A DNA stretch of 64,000 nt. It comes from Yersinia similis (lineage in GTDB: Bacteria > Pseudomonadota > Gammaproteobacteria > Enterobacterales > Enterobacteriaceae). Shown here one piece after another: positions 1-10,195 of this stretch. Every line of letters begins with the position of its first letter. Position 1 is the first letter of the stretch. The stretch covers positions 1 through 64,000 of the forward strand of contig NZ_CGBP01000016.1 in the NCBI RefSeq assembly GCF_001053095.1, given 5' to 3'. Below the pieces are notes generated by a model. It was given only the letters and a program-made list of their open reading frames with translations. It was not told the DNA's origin and made no database searches. The position numbers were made by a program, and so were the translations under genes.

Positions 1-10
1 CGGAAGATCT

Positions 11-1009
11 CTAAAAATGAATGGGTCGTTTTGGTGGGATACTTACATGATGACTTGCTTGCTCATCACTCATTTCCTGAGTGTCTACCCCCATTGCTTG
101 TGCAATTCGGGCAAAGCGGCTGGTGGCTTGCGGGCGATTATATTCTTCAATCACCGGCAGCAAGATAGCATTGCAGACGCCATGAGGAAGATTATGTGTG
201 GCGCCCGGTTGGTGGGCCAGTGCGTGAACCAAACCTAGACCAGCACTGTTAAATGCCATACCGGCCAAGTACTGCCCAGATGCCATCATTTCGCGCGCTT
301 GCAGGTTTTTGCCGTCAGCGACGGCTAATGGCAACCATTGACTGATAAGACGGATTGATTCGAGTGCTGAATGGTCCGTTAACGTATGCGCACCTAACGA
401 AACATACGCTTCGATAGCGTGGGTAAGGGCATCCATCCCCGTTGCCGCCGTGACACTGGCAGGAATATTGAGCATCACTGAGGGATCGTCAACCGCAATA
501 TCAGGGATGATATTGGTATCGATAATCACCTCCTTCACTTGCCGCTGACTATCAATAATCACCGCATTACTGGTCAGTTCTGCCGCCGTTCCCGCCGTGG
601 TATTGATGGCTATTAAGGGAACACCTGTTTGTTCAACTTTACCCACACCGGCATAAGCTGTAGATGGCCCTGGATTGGCAGTCAGTATCTTGATGGCTTT
701 GGCGGTATCAATGGGGCTGCCGCCACCGAAGGCAATCAAATAGTCACATTGATGCAGCGTAAAGGCGGCAAAACCGGCCTGTACCAACTCTTCTGTCGGA
801 TTAGGAAACACCTCTCCAAACAGCCCGTAAGGTAACTGATACTGCTCCATCGCCGCGAATAAGCTGTCCAATAATCCGAGTTCAACCAGTTGCCCGTCAG
901 TAACAATCAGTGCTTTCCCCCACTGTTTGTCACTGAGTAATTTAACCATATCGCCGATTGCACCCGTGCCGTGCAAGCTGATTTTCGGTAGTGCCAACAT
1001 GAAACTCAT
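11..1009 (-). pseudogene. fucO: lactaldehyde reductase, 3'-truncated
   Basis: Iron-dependent group III alcohol dehydrogenase that reduces L-lactaldehyde to 1,2-propanediol at the end of rhamnose breakdown. The Rossmann glycine run (FGGGSPIDTAKA) and the metal-binding segments (GMDALTHAIEAY; GLVHALAHQPGATHNLPHG) are intact. FucO proteins have about 382 residues. Here family-like sequence stops after about residue 318 (EMSDEQAS) and a 12-residue unrelated tail ends at a stop near the window edge. About 60 C-terminal residues are missing, and the bases from about 48 to 1 look foreign, as if an insertion element begins there. It is the last gene of the rha operon, 66 bp after rhaD. Identity is fairly sure; the cause of the truncation is inferred. 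Confidence 0.8.
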
Positions 1010-1075
1010 ACTGTACTCCTCAAATAACGCATAAATGATTCGCCCCGACGTTAGCCAGGGCTTTAATCGAAGGGA

Positions 1076-1900
1076 TTAGGCGTCCAGCGCCGCTGCCATC
1101 GGCGTAACATCAAAACGAGCCGCCAGCGCGATCAGTTGTTCACGTGAAATGGTCTGTTTTTTACCGCCCATCGACAGGACTTTTACCATGATTTCGGCTG
1201 ATTTCTCGGCGGTATCAATCAGGCCAAAGGCGTCATCCAGTGTGGGTCCGCTGCCAAAAATACCGTGGAAAGGCCAAAGCACCAGGCTGTGTTCACGCAT
1301 TTGCTCCGCCGTTTGTGTACCGATCCCATCGGTGCCCGGCACCATCCATGGCACAATGCCAATCCCATCAGGAAATACCACCAAACATTCCGTACTGCCT
1401 TCCCATAACAGGCGCGTGAAGCTGGCGTTCTCCAGTTTTTGTACATAACTCAGGGCAATCAGATTGGTGGCATGGCAATGCATAATGACCCGATTGGTGC
1501 CGCCGCTGACTTGCATTTTGACGATGTGAGATTGGAAGTGAGCGGCCAGCTCCGAGGTGGGTAACCCTCCCTGGGTTAGGCCCCAGTGAATGTGATATGC
1601 CGTGCCATCATTGCTGACTTGTAGCAACACCAGATTTTCTGCTGGGTTCAATTCAACATTGCGGAAAAACTTGCCGGAACCGGTGACAAGGAACCAGCTA
1701 TTTGCCAGTTCGGGAGCTGGTTGCGTGAGCTCCACGTTACGCGGTTGTTGGTAAAAATCACGACGATAAGGTTCAACCTCTTCAGCGAGCAGGCGTAGGC
1801 TGATATTACCACCGTTACGTTCATCCCACCCTTTGTGCCACATATCACTGGTGGCTTTAATCATTCCCTGAATAAACCAGGAAGATAGAATAGCTTGCAT
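1076..1900 (-). CDS. rhaD: rhamnulose-1-phosphate aldolase
   Basis: Class II zinc aldolase that cleaves L-rhamnulose 1-phosphate to dihydroxyacetone phosphate and L-lactaldehyde in the cytoplasm. The 274 residues match the usual family length. The HCHATN segment (about residues 141-146) supplies metal-binding histidines, and a TGSGKFFRN stretch matches the phosphate-binding region. Start is ATG at 1900, only 12 bp after the rhaA stop, so it is co-transcribed in rhaBAD order. The lactaldehyde product would go to the neighbouring fucO, which is truncated here. Confidence 0.96.
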   Translation of the reverse strand: MQAILSSWFIQGMIKATSDMWHKGWDERNGGNISLRLLAEEVEPYRRDFYQQPRNVELTQPAPELANSWFLVTGSGKFFRNVELNPAENLVLLQVSNDGTAYHIHWGLTQGGLPTSELAAHFQSHIVKMQVSGGTNRVIMHCHATNLIALSYVQKLENASFTRLLWEGSTECLVVFPDGIGIVPWMVPGTDGIGTQTAEQMREHSLVLWPFHGIFGSGPTLDDAFGLIDTAEKSAEIMVKVLSMGGKKQTISREQLIALAARFDVTPMAAALDA

Positions 1901-1912
1901 AATTATGAGTCC

Positions 1913-3169
1913 TTAACGTTGGCTGAGAGTCTGTTGTTCATATTCACGTACTGCGTCGAGCCAGCGGGCATCAACCGGAACGTCATTGCGCTGGCAGTAA
2001 CCTTCCCAGATGGCTTGCCATGGCAGGGACTTTTGCTCTTCCAGCAGTGCCAGCCGTGCAGTGTAATCACCGCGCAATTCCAGTTGACGTAGCATGTCGG
2101 TAGGTTCCAGTAAGGCGCGCAGTAGGGCCTTTTTCATGTTGCGGGTGCCAATAACCCAAGCGGCAATCCGGTTAATGGAGGCATCAAAGAAGTCGAGGCC
2201 GATGTGAACCCGATCAAATAGGTTGTGACGAATAATTTCGCTGGCGATGGCTTGGGTTTCATCATCCAGTAACACCACATGGTCACTGTCCCAGCGAACC
2301 GGACGGCTGACATGCAATAGCAGGCGTGGGACATACAGCATGGCGCTGGATATTTTGTCGGAAATCACCTCGGTTGGATGGAAGTGACCCGCATCCAAAC
2401 ACAGCGCCGTTTGGCGACTGGCGGCATAGCCCATATAAAACTCGTTAGAGCCCACGGTGTAACTTTCAGCACCAATACCAAACAATTTGCTCTCAACCGC
2501 ATCAATATGGTGAGCCGGGTTTAACTTCTCGCTGATGACTTCATCCAGAGCCGATAGCAGGCGCTGACGGGGGGCAAGGCGATCAATCGGTGTGTCTTTC
2601 ATGCCATCGGGGATCCAGATATTCATGACCGACGGCGTTCCTAACTGTTCACCAAAATAGGCAGAAACCCGGCGGCTAGCCTGACAGTGTTCAATCCAGA
2701 ACTGGCGGATTTCCGGATCGGCATGAGACAAGGTAAAGCCGTCAGCGCTGAGGGGGTGAGAGAAGCAAGAAGGGTTAAAATCCAGCCCCAACTGGTGTTT
2801 TTTTGCCCATGCAACCCAGTGGCTAAAGTGGCGCGGCTCAATTTTATTGCGCGCAACCGGCGTGTCAGATTCCAGATAAATAGCATGTAAATTGAGTCGT
2901 TTAGGGCCAGGAATTAATGCCAAAGCCAGTTCAAGGTCAGAACGCAACTCGGTCGCATTGCGCGCTTTGCCAGGATAGTTTCCTGTTGCCTGAATTCCGC
3001 CGGTCAATACGCCATCGGGATCCTCAAAACCGGTGACATCATCGCCTTGCCAGCAGTGCATAGAGACCGGTAACGTATCAAGACGGGTGAGTGCGGCATC
3101 AACATCAACGCCGACAGCGGCAAAACGCTGTTTAGCCAGATCCCAGGCCTGTTCAATAGAGTTCGTCAT
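1913..3169 (-). CDS. rhaA: L-rhamnose isomerase
   Basis: Converts L-rhamnose to L-rhamnulose, the first catabolic step. The 418-residue length agrees with the E. coli enzyme (419). Metal-site segments such as [11 protein letters not shown] and [10 protein letters not shown] are present. A longer reading opens two codons upstream at a TTG (3175), but the ATG at 3169 overlaps the rhaB stop in an ATGA arrangement. That is typical of translational coupling, so it is the preferred start. Middle gene of rhaBAD. Confidence 0.96.
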   Translation of the reverse strand: MTNSIEQAWDLAKQRFAAVGVDVDAALTRLDTLPVSMHCWQGDDVTGFEDPDGVLTGGIQATGNYPGKARNATELRSDLELALALIPGPKRLNLHAIYLESDTPVARNKIEPRHFSHWVAWAKKHQLGLDFNPSCFSHPLSADGFTLSHADPEIRQFWIEHCQASRRVSAYFGEQLGTPSVMNIWIPDGMKDTPIDRLAPRQRLLSALDEVISEKLNPAHHIDAVESKLFGIGAESYTVGSNEFYMGYAASRQTALCLDAGHFHPTEVISDKISSAMLYVPRLLLHVSRPVRWDSDHVVLLDDETQAIASEIIRHNLFDRVHIGLDFFDASINRIAAWVIGTRNMKKALLRALLEPTDMLRQLELRGDYTARLALLEEQKSLPWQAIWEGYCQRNDVPVDARWLDAVREYEQQTLSQR

Positions 3170-4743
3170 ATGCAAAGTTCCTTAGGTAATTGACTCAGTG
3201 ATTGGAATTGCAGCCAATGGGCAGCAAAGTCCGAGTTGTCGTGAGGGGATAAATGGTGCAATGGGAAGTTATTCGCCACGATACGGCGGTAATGGGTGAC
3301 ATCAGCGACCTCACCCAGCGAGATTAATTGGCTACCAATATTGCCGAGCGTGGAGGCCTCAACCGGCCCCATGCTTACATTCAAGCCACAGGCATCGGCA
3401 CACAGTTGATTCAGAAATTGGTTTTGACAGCCGCCACCGACGATATGTAAATGGCTGATTGGGCGTCCGCGGAGTGTTGCCAATTCTTGAGCCACTTGCC
3501 GGTACAGCATGGCGAGGCTATCAAAGATACAACGGGCCAGCTGGGCGGCTGTGTTCGGCACGGGGAACTGATGTTCACGGCAGGCGTTTTGGATCTCACG
3601 GCACATATTGGGTGGATTAATAAAGCGGCTGTCATTGGGATTGATCAGCGAGCGGCAAGCGGGTTGTTGTGCCGCTTGCTCAATAAGCTGCGGTAAATCG
3701 TCAATCTGCAATTCATCCGTCGCCCGTTGCAGTAGCCACAGACCCATAATATTTTTGAGTACGCGATAGCGGCCTTCAGCCCCTCCTTCGTTGGTGATAT
3801 TGCTGCACTGTGCCTGCTGGTGGGTGAGTGGTGTACCGCTTTCGAAGCCCATAAGTGACCAAGTGCCGGAGCTAAGATAGGCAGCATCAGCATCAATGAG
3901 GGGGGCGGCAAGAACTGCGCTGGCCGTGTCATGGGTGGCAACGGCCACCACCGGAACCTGCTGACCGTTGGCGCTGTGCCAATAGCCGATGGTATTCCCA
4001 GGTTTGCCGGGTTTGGCAAACCAATGGGCCGGTACGCCAGCATAGGCCAGTAAATCGCTATCCCAATCGCCGGTTTCGATGTTGAGCAACTGGGTAGTAC
4101 TGGCATTGGTATATTCCCAGTTTAGCTGGCCGGTAAGGCGATAATGCAAATAGTCCGGGATCAATAATAGATGGGTAACATCGGCGAGTAAGTGAGGTTG
4201 TTGTTCACTTAATGCCCGCAGTTGATACAGCGTATTGAACGGCAAGAACTGAATACCGGTACGGCGATAAATCGCATTGCTACCCAGCGTCTGCTGCGCC
4301 CGCGCCATCACTCCCTGAGTACGACTATCACGGTAAGATACTGGCTGTCCGATCCGTTTCCCTTGCTTATCAAGCAAAACAAAATCAACCCCCCAGCTAT
4401 CAATACCGATGCTGTCCAGCGCTATCCCTTCACTGTCTAGTTGGCTCAGCCCCTCACGGATAGATTGTTCAATGGCATCGATATCCCAGACATCGGAGCC
4501 ATCAATAGATTTAATCTGGTTGGTAAAGCGGCAGACTTCCCGCAATGTAAGCTGTTGCTGACCGGGATAATAACTTGCCAGCATCACCCGCCCGCTGGAC
4601 GCGCCAAGGTCAATGGCAACCATGTGCCGTGCGGCTTTTGGCGATGTGGCTACCGATGGTGAACATGTAGGTTGTGAACATATGGGTTGTGAACATATGG
4701 GTTGTGAACATGTAGATGGTGAACATGTAGATTGTGTGGGCAT
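3166..4743 (-). CDS. rhaB: rhamnulokinase with repeat-bearing N-terminus
   Basis: FGGY-family sugar kinase that phosphorylates L-rhamnulose. The kinase core begins at [15 protein letters not shown] (phosphate-binding loop) and continues through [28 protein letters not shown] and [10 protein letters not shown]. coli RhaB has 489 residues. Here a start at 4743 gives 525, because about 40 residues precede the core, largely a cysteine-rich array of five-residue units encoded by a 15-bp tandem repeat. An upstream ATG at 4818 would add 25 more residues that look unlike protein. An internal start at the core ATG (about 4623) is also possible. First gene of rhaBAD, divergent from rhaS. Confidence 0.92.
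   Translation of the reverse strand: MPTQSTCSPSTCSQPICSQPICSQPTCSPSVATSPKAARHMVAIDLGASSGRVMLASYYPGQQQLTLREVCRFTNQIKSIDGSDVWDIDAIEQSIREGLSQLDSEGIALDSIGIDSWGVDFVLLDKQGKRIGQPVSYRDSRTQGVMARAQQTLGSNAIYRRTGIQFLPFNTLYQLRALSEQQPHLLADVTHLLLIPDYLHYRLTGQLNWEYTNASTTQLLNIETGDWDSDLLAYAGVPAHWFAKPGKPGNTIGYWHSANGQQVPVVAVATHDTASAVLAAPLIDADAAYLSSGTWSLMGFESGTPLTHQQAQCSNITNEGGAEGRYRVLKNIMGLWLLQRATDELQIDDLPQLIEQAAQQPACRSLINPNDSRFINPPNMCREIQNACREHQFPVPNTAAQLARCIFDSLAMLYRQVAQELATLRGRPISHLHIVGGGCQNQFLNQLCADACGLNVSMGPVEASTLGNIGSQLISLGEVADVTHYRRIVANNFPLHHLSPHDNSDFAAHWLQFQSLSQLPKELCI
4659..4733. repeat. 15-bp tandem repeat, five units, in rhaB 5' end
   Basis: Five consecutive 15-bp units of the form gtgaacatRTRgRTK run from 4659 to 4733. 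Two are identical and the others differ at one to three positions. Read as rhaB they encode a Cys-Ser-Gln-Pro-like five-residue motif, so unit gain or loss keeps the frame. This is the form of a VNTR locus. Confidence 0.85.
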
Positions 4744-4853
4744 GATAAGCGGCCTGTTGTTTCTCAATGCCAACAGTGTAGAAATTTGCCTGTTAGACGA
4801 CCTTCTCATCACTGCCAACCGCTATGGCTTGATGGCAGAATGACGAAAGTGAA

Positions 4854-4869
4854 AGTGAAACAGCTCACA
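4854..4869. promoter_or_regulatory. CRP box in rhaB-rhaS divergent region
   Basis: AGTGAAACAGCTCACA matches the CRP consensus TGTGA-N6-TCACA with one mismatch. It lies in the 321-bp region between rhaB (4743) and rhaS (5065). In E. coli both rhaBAD and rhaSR depend on CRP plus RhaS or RhaR. A second half-site TGTGA occurs at 4900-4904. I could not assign the RhaS/RhaR half-sites or the -10/-35 boxes with confidence, and saw nothing else in this interval. Confidence 0.7.
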
Positions 4870-5064
4870 GTTTCGTATTTAGGCGGCTGCTCATTCCCCT
4901 GTGACCCCGCGCATACTTTTCAACATTGTCATGCCTATCTAAAAAAAATCGCTGCCAAAGTGGTTTTTAATGTCAAAAATTGAAGGTTTAGTCATCACTG
5001 CAGCTTTTACTATCAAGGGCTGAAGCAGGGCGATTTCGCCGTGCCTGTCGAAAGAGGGTAAAAG

Positions 5065-5886
5065 ATGACTGTATTGCACAGTATTGATTTTTTCTCTTCC
5101 AGCTCAGCACCCGTGGCGATTGAAACGCGTGCGCCACAATCGGCATATCCTGAGCATCATCATGATTTTTATGAGATTGTTATTGTTGAAGAGGGGGCGG
5201 GCGTACATGTTTTTAATGGCAATCCCTATACATTAAGTCGCGGTTGCGTCTGTTTTGTCCGTGACCATGATCGCCATTTGTTTGAATCCACTGATGAGCT
5301 GTTCCTCACCAACGTATTGTTTCGTGCCCCAGATGCCTTTCGCTTTTTATCCGGTGTCGGGCACTTCCTGCCCCGAGAGTGTGATGGGGTCTACCCCTCC
5401 CATTGGCGGGTTAACGGCCAGGTTTTACAGCAAATAAAGTGCTTGATTGCTTGTCTGGAACACGCCCCGAAAAGTGATCGGGTTGAGGATATCGCTCTGC
5501 ATGAAAGTGTTTTTATGCAGCTATTGGTGAAACTGTGGCAAGGGTGTCAGACGCAGGCGGGGGATGATCAGGAAGGGCGGTTATACCAACTGTTGGATTG
5601 GCTACAAAATAACTATAGCGAGGCGATTGAATGGCTGGAATTGGCTGATCGCTTTGCATTGCCGTTACGTACTCTACACCGCCAGTTAAAAAATAAGACC
5701 GGGATGACGCCCCAACGCTATCTGACACGTTTGCGCTTACTGCAAGCCCGTCATCAACTGTGTTACAGCGACAATAGCGTTACTGACATCGCTTATCTGT
5801 GTGGGTTTGGCGACAGCAACCACTTCTCAACTTTATTTAAGCGAGAGTTTTCGCAGTCTCCCCGTGATTTGCGTAGTCAACTTTAG
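5065..5886 (+). CDS. rhaS: rhamnose operon activator RhaS (AraC family)
   Basis: Rhamnose-responsive activator of rhaBAD and rhaT. An N-terminal cupin-like effector domain ([17 protein letters not shown]) is followed by two C-terminal HTH motifs (about 190-215 and 240-262; [22 protein letters not shown]). The 273 residues are close to E. coli RhaS (278). Codon 224 is CGC (Arg) in the conserved RLRLLQARH segment. From memory, main-subspecies Y. pestis carries a missense change at coding nucleotide 671, this same codon, and is rhamnose-negative. The allele here should therefore be functional. Start is ATG at 5065 after GAGGGTAAAAG. Confidence 0.95.
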   Translation: MTVLHSIDFFSSSSAPVAIETRAPQSAYPEHHHDFYEIVIVEEGAGVHVFNGNPYTLSRGCVCFVRDHDRHLFESTDELFLTNVLFRAPDAFRFLSGVGHFLPRECDGVYPSHWRVNGQVLQQIKCLIACLEHAPKSDRVEDIALHESVFMQLLVKLWQGCQTQAGDDQEGRLYQLLDWLQNNYSEAIEWLELADRFALPLRTLHRQLKNKTGMTPQRYLTRLRLLQARHQLCYSDNSVTDIAYLCGFGDSNHFSTLFKREFSQSPRDLRSQL

Positions 5887-5917
5887 CCGCTTGAATTGCC
5901 CTAACAAGAAAGGGCGT

Positions 5918-5961
5918 GAAGGGTATTACGGTAAAAATTGAAGGGTATCACGGTAAAAATT
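5918..5961. repeat. 22-bp tandem duplication between rhaS and rhaR
   Basis: Two adjacent 22-bp copies (5918-5939 and 5940-5961) that begin gaagggtatYacggt and differ at one base. They lie in the 133-bp gap between rhaS and rhaR, which in E. coli are much closer. Confidence 0.85.
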
Positions 5962-6019
5962 GGCAGTTTCAAGATAATGAACGAGTCATTAATTAACCTA
6001 TAACGATAAGGCTGTACAC

Positions 6020-6892
6020 ATGCGGGTACCACTGCTGTTAGAAAGCCGGGATTATTTACCATCGGAACAGATGCCGGTGGCGGTAACCAATCGATACCCG
6101 CAGGAAACCTTCGTAGAGCATACCCATCAATTTTGTGAAATTGTGATTGTCTGGCGGGGAAATGGTTTACATGTCCTGAATGACCACCCCTATCGCATTA
6201 CCTGTGGGGACGTTTTTTATATTCAAGCCGCAGACCATCATAGCTACGAGTCAGTACATGATTTGGTATTAGATAATATTATCTATTGCCCAGAGCGACT
6301 CCACCTGAATGCGCAATGGCATAAGTTACTGCCGCCTTTTGGACATGAACAGAATCAGGGCTATTGGCGGTTAACGACACAAGGCATGGCGCAGGCACGG
6401 CCTATCATTCAACAGTTGGCGCAGGAATCGCGCAAGACGGATTCCTGGTCGATACAACTGACTGAAGTCCTGTTATTGCAACTTGCCATTGTGCTGAAAC
6501 GGCATCGCTATAGAGCTGAGCAAGCTCACTTACTGCCCGATGGCGAGCAGCTTGATTTAATCATGTCTGCGTTGCAGCAAAGTCTGGGAGCCCATTTTGA
6601 CATGGCCGATTTCTGCCATAAAAATCAGTTGGTTGAACGTTCTCTCAAGCAACTGTTCCGCCAGCAGACCGGCATGAGTATCAGCCACTACCTACGCCAG
6701 ATTCGCTTGTGTCATGCCAAGTGTTTATTACGCGGCAGTGAGCATCGTATCAGTGATATCGCCGCTCGCTGTGGGTTTGAGGACAGTAACTATTTCTCGG
6801 CTGTTTTTACCCGTGAAGCCGGTATGACCCCACGAGATTATCGCCAGCGCTTTATCCGCTCCCCGGTGTTACCCGCTAAAAATGAGCCGTGA
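6020..6892 (+). CDS. rhaR: rhamnose operon regulator RhaR (AraC family)
   Basis: Rhamnose-responsive activator of the rhaSR promoter. Cupin-like N-terminal half ([19 protein letters not shown]) and C-terminal double HTH ([24 protein letters not shown], then [10 protein letters not shown]). The 290 residues fit the family (E. coli 282, depending on start). Follows rhaS in the same direction after a 133-bp gap that carries a 22-bp duplication, so an independent promoter is possible. Convergent with rhaT downstream. Confidence 0.94.
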   Translation: MRVPLLLESRDYLPSEQMPVAVTNRYPQETFVEHTHQFCEIVIVWRGNGLHVLNDHPYRITCGDVFYIQAADHHSYESVHDLVLDNIIYCPERLHLNAQWHKLLPPFGHEQNQGYWRLTTQGMAQARPIIQQLAQESRKTDSWSIQLTEVLLLQLAIVLKRHRYRAEQAHLLPDGEQLDLIMSALQQSLGAHFDMADFCHKNQLVERSLKQLFRQQTGMSISHYLRQIRLCHAKCLLRGSEHRISDIAARCGFEDSNYFSAVFTREAGMTPRDYRQRFIRSPVLPAKNEP

Positions 6893-6983
6893 TAACCACA
6901 GCGCTCTCATTTAGCATTATTCTTCACCACGATTAGCCATAAGATAACGGACAGGTTTTTCAACGCTGCCCGTCAATATCATC

Positions 6984-7027
6984 ATCTTTAATAATAGATA
7001 GTACGATCTTTAATAACAGATATTACG
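6984..7027. repeat. 22-bp tandem duplication at rhaT 3' end
   Basis: Two adjacent 22-bp copies (6984-7005 and 7006-7027) start atctttaata and differ at two bases. The second covers the rhaT stop codon. The rest of the 130-bp convergent rhaR-rhaT gap shows no clear terminator. Confidence 0.8.
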
Positions 7028-8057
7028 CAGCCATACCCAAACCAACAATATTCGCAGCCAGAATAATCACCAGACAACCAATACACAGCATTGCAACAGG
7101 CTTTTTGGTTGAACATTTCCACTCTTTGAGTAGCAGGCCGACAATACCGCCACACAATACATAGAAGCTCATGTGCAGCATCCAGCTCATATAATCATAC
7201 TGTTGTGGGATCTTGGCGTGGCCCCAGGCATAGAAGAAGAATTGCAGATACCACATTAAACCAGCTAACGCCGAGAACAGAATATTGGTGATCAGCAGTG
7301 GCTTGGCAACCGAGAAATCGGCTTTGACTGACAAGTTTTTAAGTGTTGCCAACCGGATAAAACAATAGCTGAGGTTGATGATCGCCCCGCCTCCCATAAT
7401 GATGACGTAGCTTGGTAGGGCGACATACAGTGAGTTGATCCCTAATGCGCTGGCGGCTTCATGCATCGGTTTTGCGGCATCCATGGCAAATGACATACCG
7501 GCGGAGAAAATGCCGCACATTACGGCTAATATTAGCCCCTTCTTCAGGTTGAATTCTTCCGCCTGAATGCCCATTGCCCGTTCTTTCAGTAACCCGGCAT
7601 AACTGACGATGGCAACACCGATCAGAGCGACGAACACCCCTAAAAGGGTCATTCGCCCACCTGGGGTACCGAATAGCACATCAAAACGCCCTTGCAGAAT
7701 AGGGGTCATCAACGTGCCGATAATGAGTGTGATACCGATGGCTATCCCTATTCCCATCGACATCCCAAGGTAACGCATGGTCAGGCCATAGTTGATGTTA
7801 CCTATCCCCCACATAGCGCCGAATAGAAATACCGGCAGTAAGGTAGCGATGCTGAAGGAACCGTAATATTGCCAAAAATCAGGTAATAACAGATAACTGA
7901 CCGTCCATGGCAGGATAAGCCAGGAGACTAGCCCCCCAATAGACCACATGGTTTCCCATGACCATTTCTTAACTTGTTTAAACGGCGCGTAGAAACACGC
8001 TGCACTGGCAGCACCGACCAGATGCCAAATTATCCCCAATATAATCGCATTATTCAT
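7023..8057 (-). CDS. rhaT: L-rhamnose/proton symporter
   Basis: Inner-membrane rhamnose-H+ symporter of the drug/metabolite transporter superfamily with about ten hydrophobic segments. From the ATG at 8057 ([27 protein letters not shown] when read on) it has 344 residues, the same as E. coli RhaT. The reading frame stays open to 8111, but the extra 18 residues are charged and have no family counterpart. Likely activated by RhaS and CRP. Confidence 0.96.
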   Translation of the reverse strand: MNNAIILGIIWHLVGAASAACFYAPFKQVKKWSWETMWSIGGLVSWLILPWTVSYLLLPDFWQYYGSFSIATLLPVFLFGAMWGIGNINYGLTMRYLGMSMGIGIAIGITLIIGTLMTPILQGRFDVLFGTPGGRMTLLGVFVALIGVAIVSYAGLLKERAMGIQAEEFNLKKGLILAVMCGIFSAGMSFAMDAAKPMHEAASALGINSLYVALPSYVIIMGGGAIINLSYCFIRLATLKNLSVKADFSVAKPLLITNILFSALAGLMWYLQFFFYAWGHAKIPQQYDYMSWMLHMSFYVLCGGIVGLLLKEWKCSTKKPVAMLCIGCLVIILAANIVGLGMAA

Positions 8058-8209
8058 CTTATTATCCTTCGCTGTGATGGTGCGGGTAGGCGCAGAATAT
8101 GAAGGGCGCACAAACCGCTGATGACGAAGGAGTCTAAATAGTGTGCAGTCTTGTCACCTTCGGCTGACTGCCTTAGGACAAGGAAAACTGGCAAAATTCA
8201 GTAGGTAAG

Positions 8210-8225
8210 AATGATGATGATCACA
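8210..8225. promoter_or_regulatory. possible CRP box upstream of rhaT
   Basis: AATGATGATGATCACA keeps TCACA and a degenerate left half of the CRP consensus (two mismatches), about 150 bp upstream of the rhaT start. E. coli rhaT is CRP-dependent, but the match is weak. Confidence 0.35.
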
Positions 8226-8284
8226 AAATGGAATTCTGGTGGCAGATTGACGGGTTTTGTGGCATTAACGGCAGTCAGTCAGCA

Positions 8285-8458
8285 AAAGCCGCGCTGCAGG
8301 GTAGGCTGTCCTTGCTCACCCCAGTCACTTAGTTATCTAAGCTTCTGGGGATTAATGAGCCTCCCTCTTCGGACAGCATAAATGCTATTCAAATGGGTTC
8401 CCGACCCATTTGTTGCTCGGTTGCCGCCTGCCTGCATCTCGAAATCAATTGGGTATAA
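8285..8458. repeat. ERIC element with internal insertion
   Basis: Contains the ERIC core (caccccagtcacttag ... cttctggggatta, 8318-8354) and the typical end ctgcatctcgaaatcaattgggtataa. It is about 174 bp against 127 bp for standard ERIC, because a block around 8380-8425 (with a small inverted repeat around aaatgggttcccgacccattt) interrupts the right arm. The following interval 8459-8932 is AT-rich and shows no gene. Confidence 0.75.
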
Positions 8459-8932
8459 GCATATTAAGTCGGAGGTGATTTAATTTAAGCGTTGTTTTTG
8501 AATTTAATTCTATTGCTCGGCTTGCGTCTCGTTTTACTGCAATGTTCATATCACCCAAAATGACGTAATTCGGTGATGTTTTATATCTGAATTACTGTCA
8601 GTCCATATTATCCAGACGTCGGCGTCAGAATTTATATCGAAAATTTTTCTGGCAGAACATCTGTTAGAGATAAACTAATATTAGTTCAGATGCCTAATCT
8701 ATTGGAGATTGATATGAATGGATGTTTTCACTAAATAATGCTTGGCCATCATAGTGGTATAAAATATCGAGCGAGCCATTTACTCGTATTTTCCACTATT
8801 ATTACAATGTTCCAAGGTTATTCAACGACAATACACTCATATTCGTGGAGGCTAAAAAATCCACATATTGATATGTAAAATCAGACTATCATGCTTTTCT
8901 GTCCAAAAATAACTTATCAACGTTTTATCCAT

Positions 8933-9142
8933 TTACTTATCGCCATTCGCGATAGTTCTTGACCATCTAACTTTCCCTCCCCGTCCTGTCGTCTTCATCG
9001 AAATCGTTCCCTTGCGGTACTCTTTCAGTAAGTGATAGCGCGCTTGATATACAGAGATGTTTAATGCATATGCTATTTCTGCTGTGGTTAAATAATCATG
9101 CGTGTAAAGAAGGTCACTAATTTTCTTCGTATAATTAACCAT
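8933..9142 (-). CDS. PapI/FaeA-like fimbrial phase-variation regulator
   Basis: A 69-residue winged-helix protein. The core (about residues 18-45, TTAEIAYALNISVYQARYHLLK...) closely parallels PapI and FaeA ([21 protein letters not shown] in PapI). PapI is the Lrp co-regulator that moves Lrp between GATC-containing sites to switch pili on. Start is ATG at 9142 with GGAG six bases upstream. It is divergent from the fimbrial operon, with a 1.3-kb control region between them, larger than in pap. No papB-like gene is seen. Confidence 0.85.
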   Translation of the reverse strand: MVNYTKKISDLLYTHDYLTTAEIAYALNISVYQARYHLLKEYRKGTISMKTTGRGGKVRWSRTIANGDK

Positions 9143-10088
9143 TCTATTCTCCTTAAACGGTTACAATAAATGTAACTAAATAACATTGCGTTGAATTAAT
9201 AATTAGGTGGTTATTGGTTTAAAATAAATAGACGTGTATAGCATGTTTTAGGTTAAATTTATTTAATGTGAAAGCTTTTAATGTAAAAATAGTAAAAATA
9301 AATAAATTAACTAACGTTTAAATTAATAGGACGGTGAGATTACAAAATATAACATTATGTTTTTTAAATTTATTGTTCTTGTACGTGCATATGTATATAG
9401 ATTGCGTGCTTAATATTGGTAAGCATGTTTGGTGTTTTTTGAAGAAAAGATGGAGCATATTTTTTTTCATTATGATGGCAATGTTAGCTGTAAATGAATC
9501 TATGGGTTGATAATTAATTGCTTTTAAAAGGTGATTGAAAAATTAAATTGACTAACGTTGTCATAGTTAGCCCACTGAGTGTGGATATTATGGCCTCTGC
9601 TGTTCCGATTATTCATCATTCTATTGCTGTACTATAGCTGGTTCCTTCTGGCTGTTTCTCTCCGTAGAGCCGTGATCTGTGTGTCACTCAACCTCTTTTT
9701 CTCATGCCCCGTTTGAAACCTTAACACTGTTAGTTTCTACAAACCGTCAATATCGTGACTCCCGAAACCAAAGGATGATATGTAAAAAAGGATAATAGAA
9801 GCAATACGGTCTATACGGAAGAAGGGAATGTCAAAGAGTGACTAACTGCGTGTGATTATATAAAAAACTTTCTTATGTCCAGTATTTTAAACTCTTTTTT
9901 TTTACACTTTGTCTTAATTTCAATGCTCATCTCATTAATAGCAAACACCTAAAAACAGTTATCATGCAAACAATGATTAAATTGTCTTTGTTGTAACTTG
10001 TTATTTATTAAAACATTTCCTTTGTTTGGCACAATATCTTATTTTGCACAATAAAAAAAATTATTTTACTTTTTTATTTGTAGTTTAC
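9143..10088. other. AT-rich intergenic region, no gene seen
   Basis: Nearly 950 bp of AT-rich DNA between the PapI-like gene and the distal GATC box. No supported coding sequence is visible. One isolated GATC at 9674-9677 lacks the box context seen downstream. The composition, poorer in GC than the rha genes, fits horizontally acquired or H-NS/Lrp-bound DNA. Confidence 0.6.
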
Positions 10089-10195
10089 GATCTTTTCTGT
10101 TGCCAATTTGCGGCGTTTTGGTTTCTTATTCCTTTATTTGTTTTTATTTTGGTTTTTTATGTTGTGTTAAACGGTATAATTAGTTTAAAAGATCG
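10087..10195 (+). promoter_or_regulatory. Pap-type GATC phase-variation switch
   Basis: Two Dam sites, GATC at 10089-10092 and 10191-10194, are exactly 102 bp apart and lie in inverted boxes. The distal one reads ACGATCTTTT on the plus strand and the proximal one reads TCGATCTTTT on the minus strand. In the pap family, GATC boxes of this sequence and spacing are competing Lrp/Dam targets, and PapI favours the distal ACGATC over the proximal TCGATC. The proximal box is 244 bp before the pilin start. The promoter itself (perhaps TTGCTT at 10202 with TATAGC at 10227, 19-bp spacer) is uncertain. Function is inferred. Confidence 0.82.
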
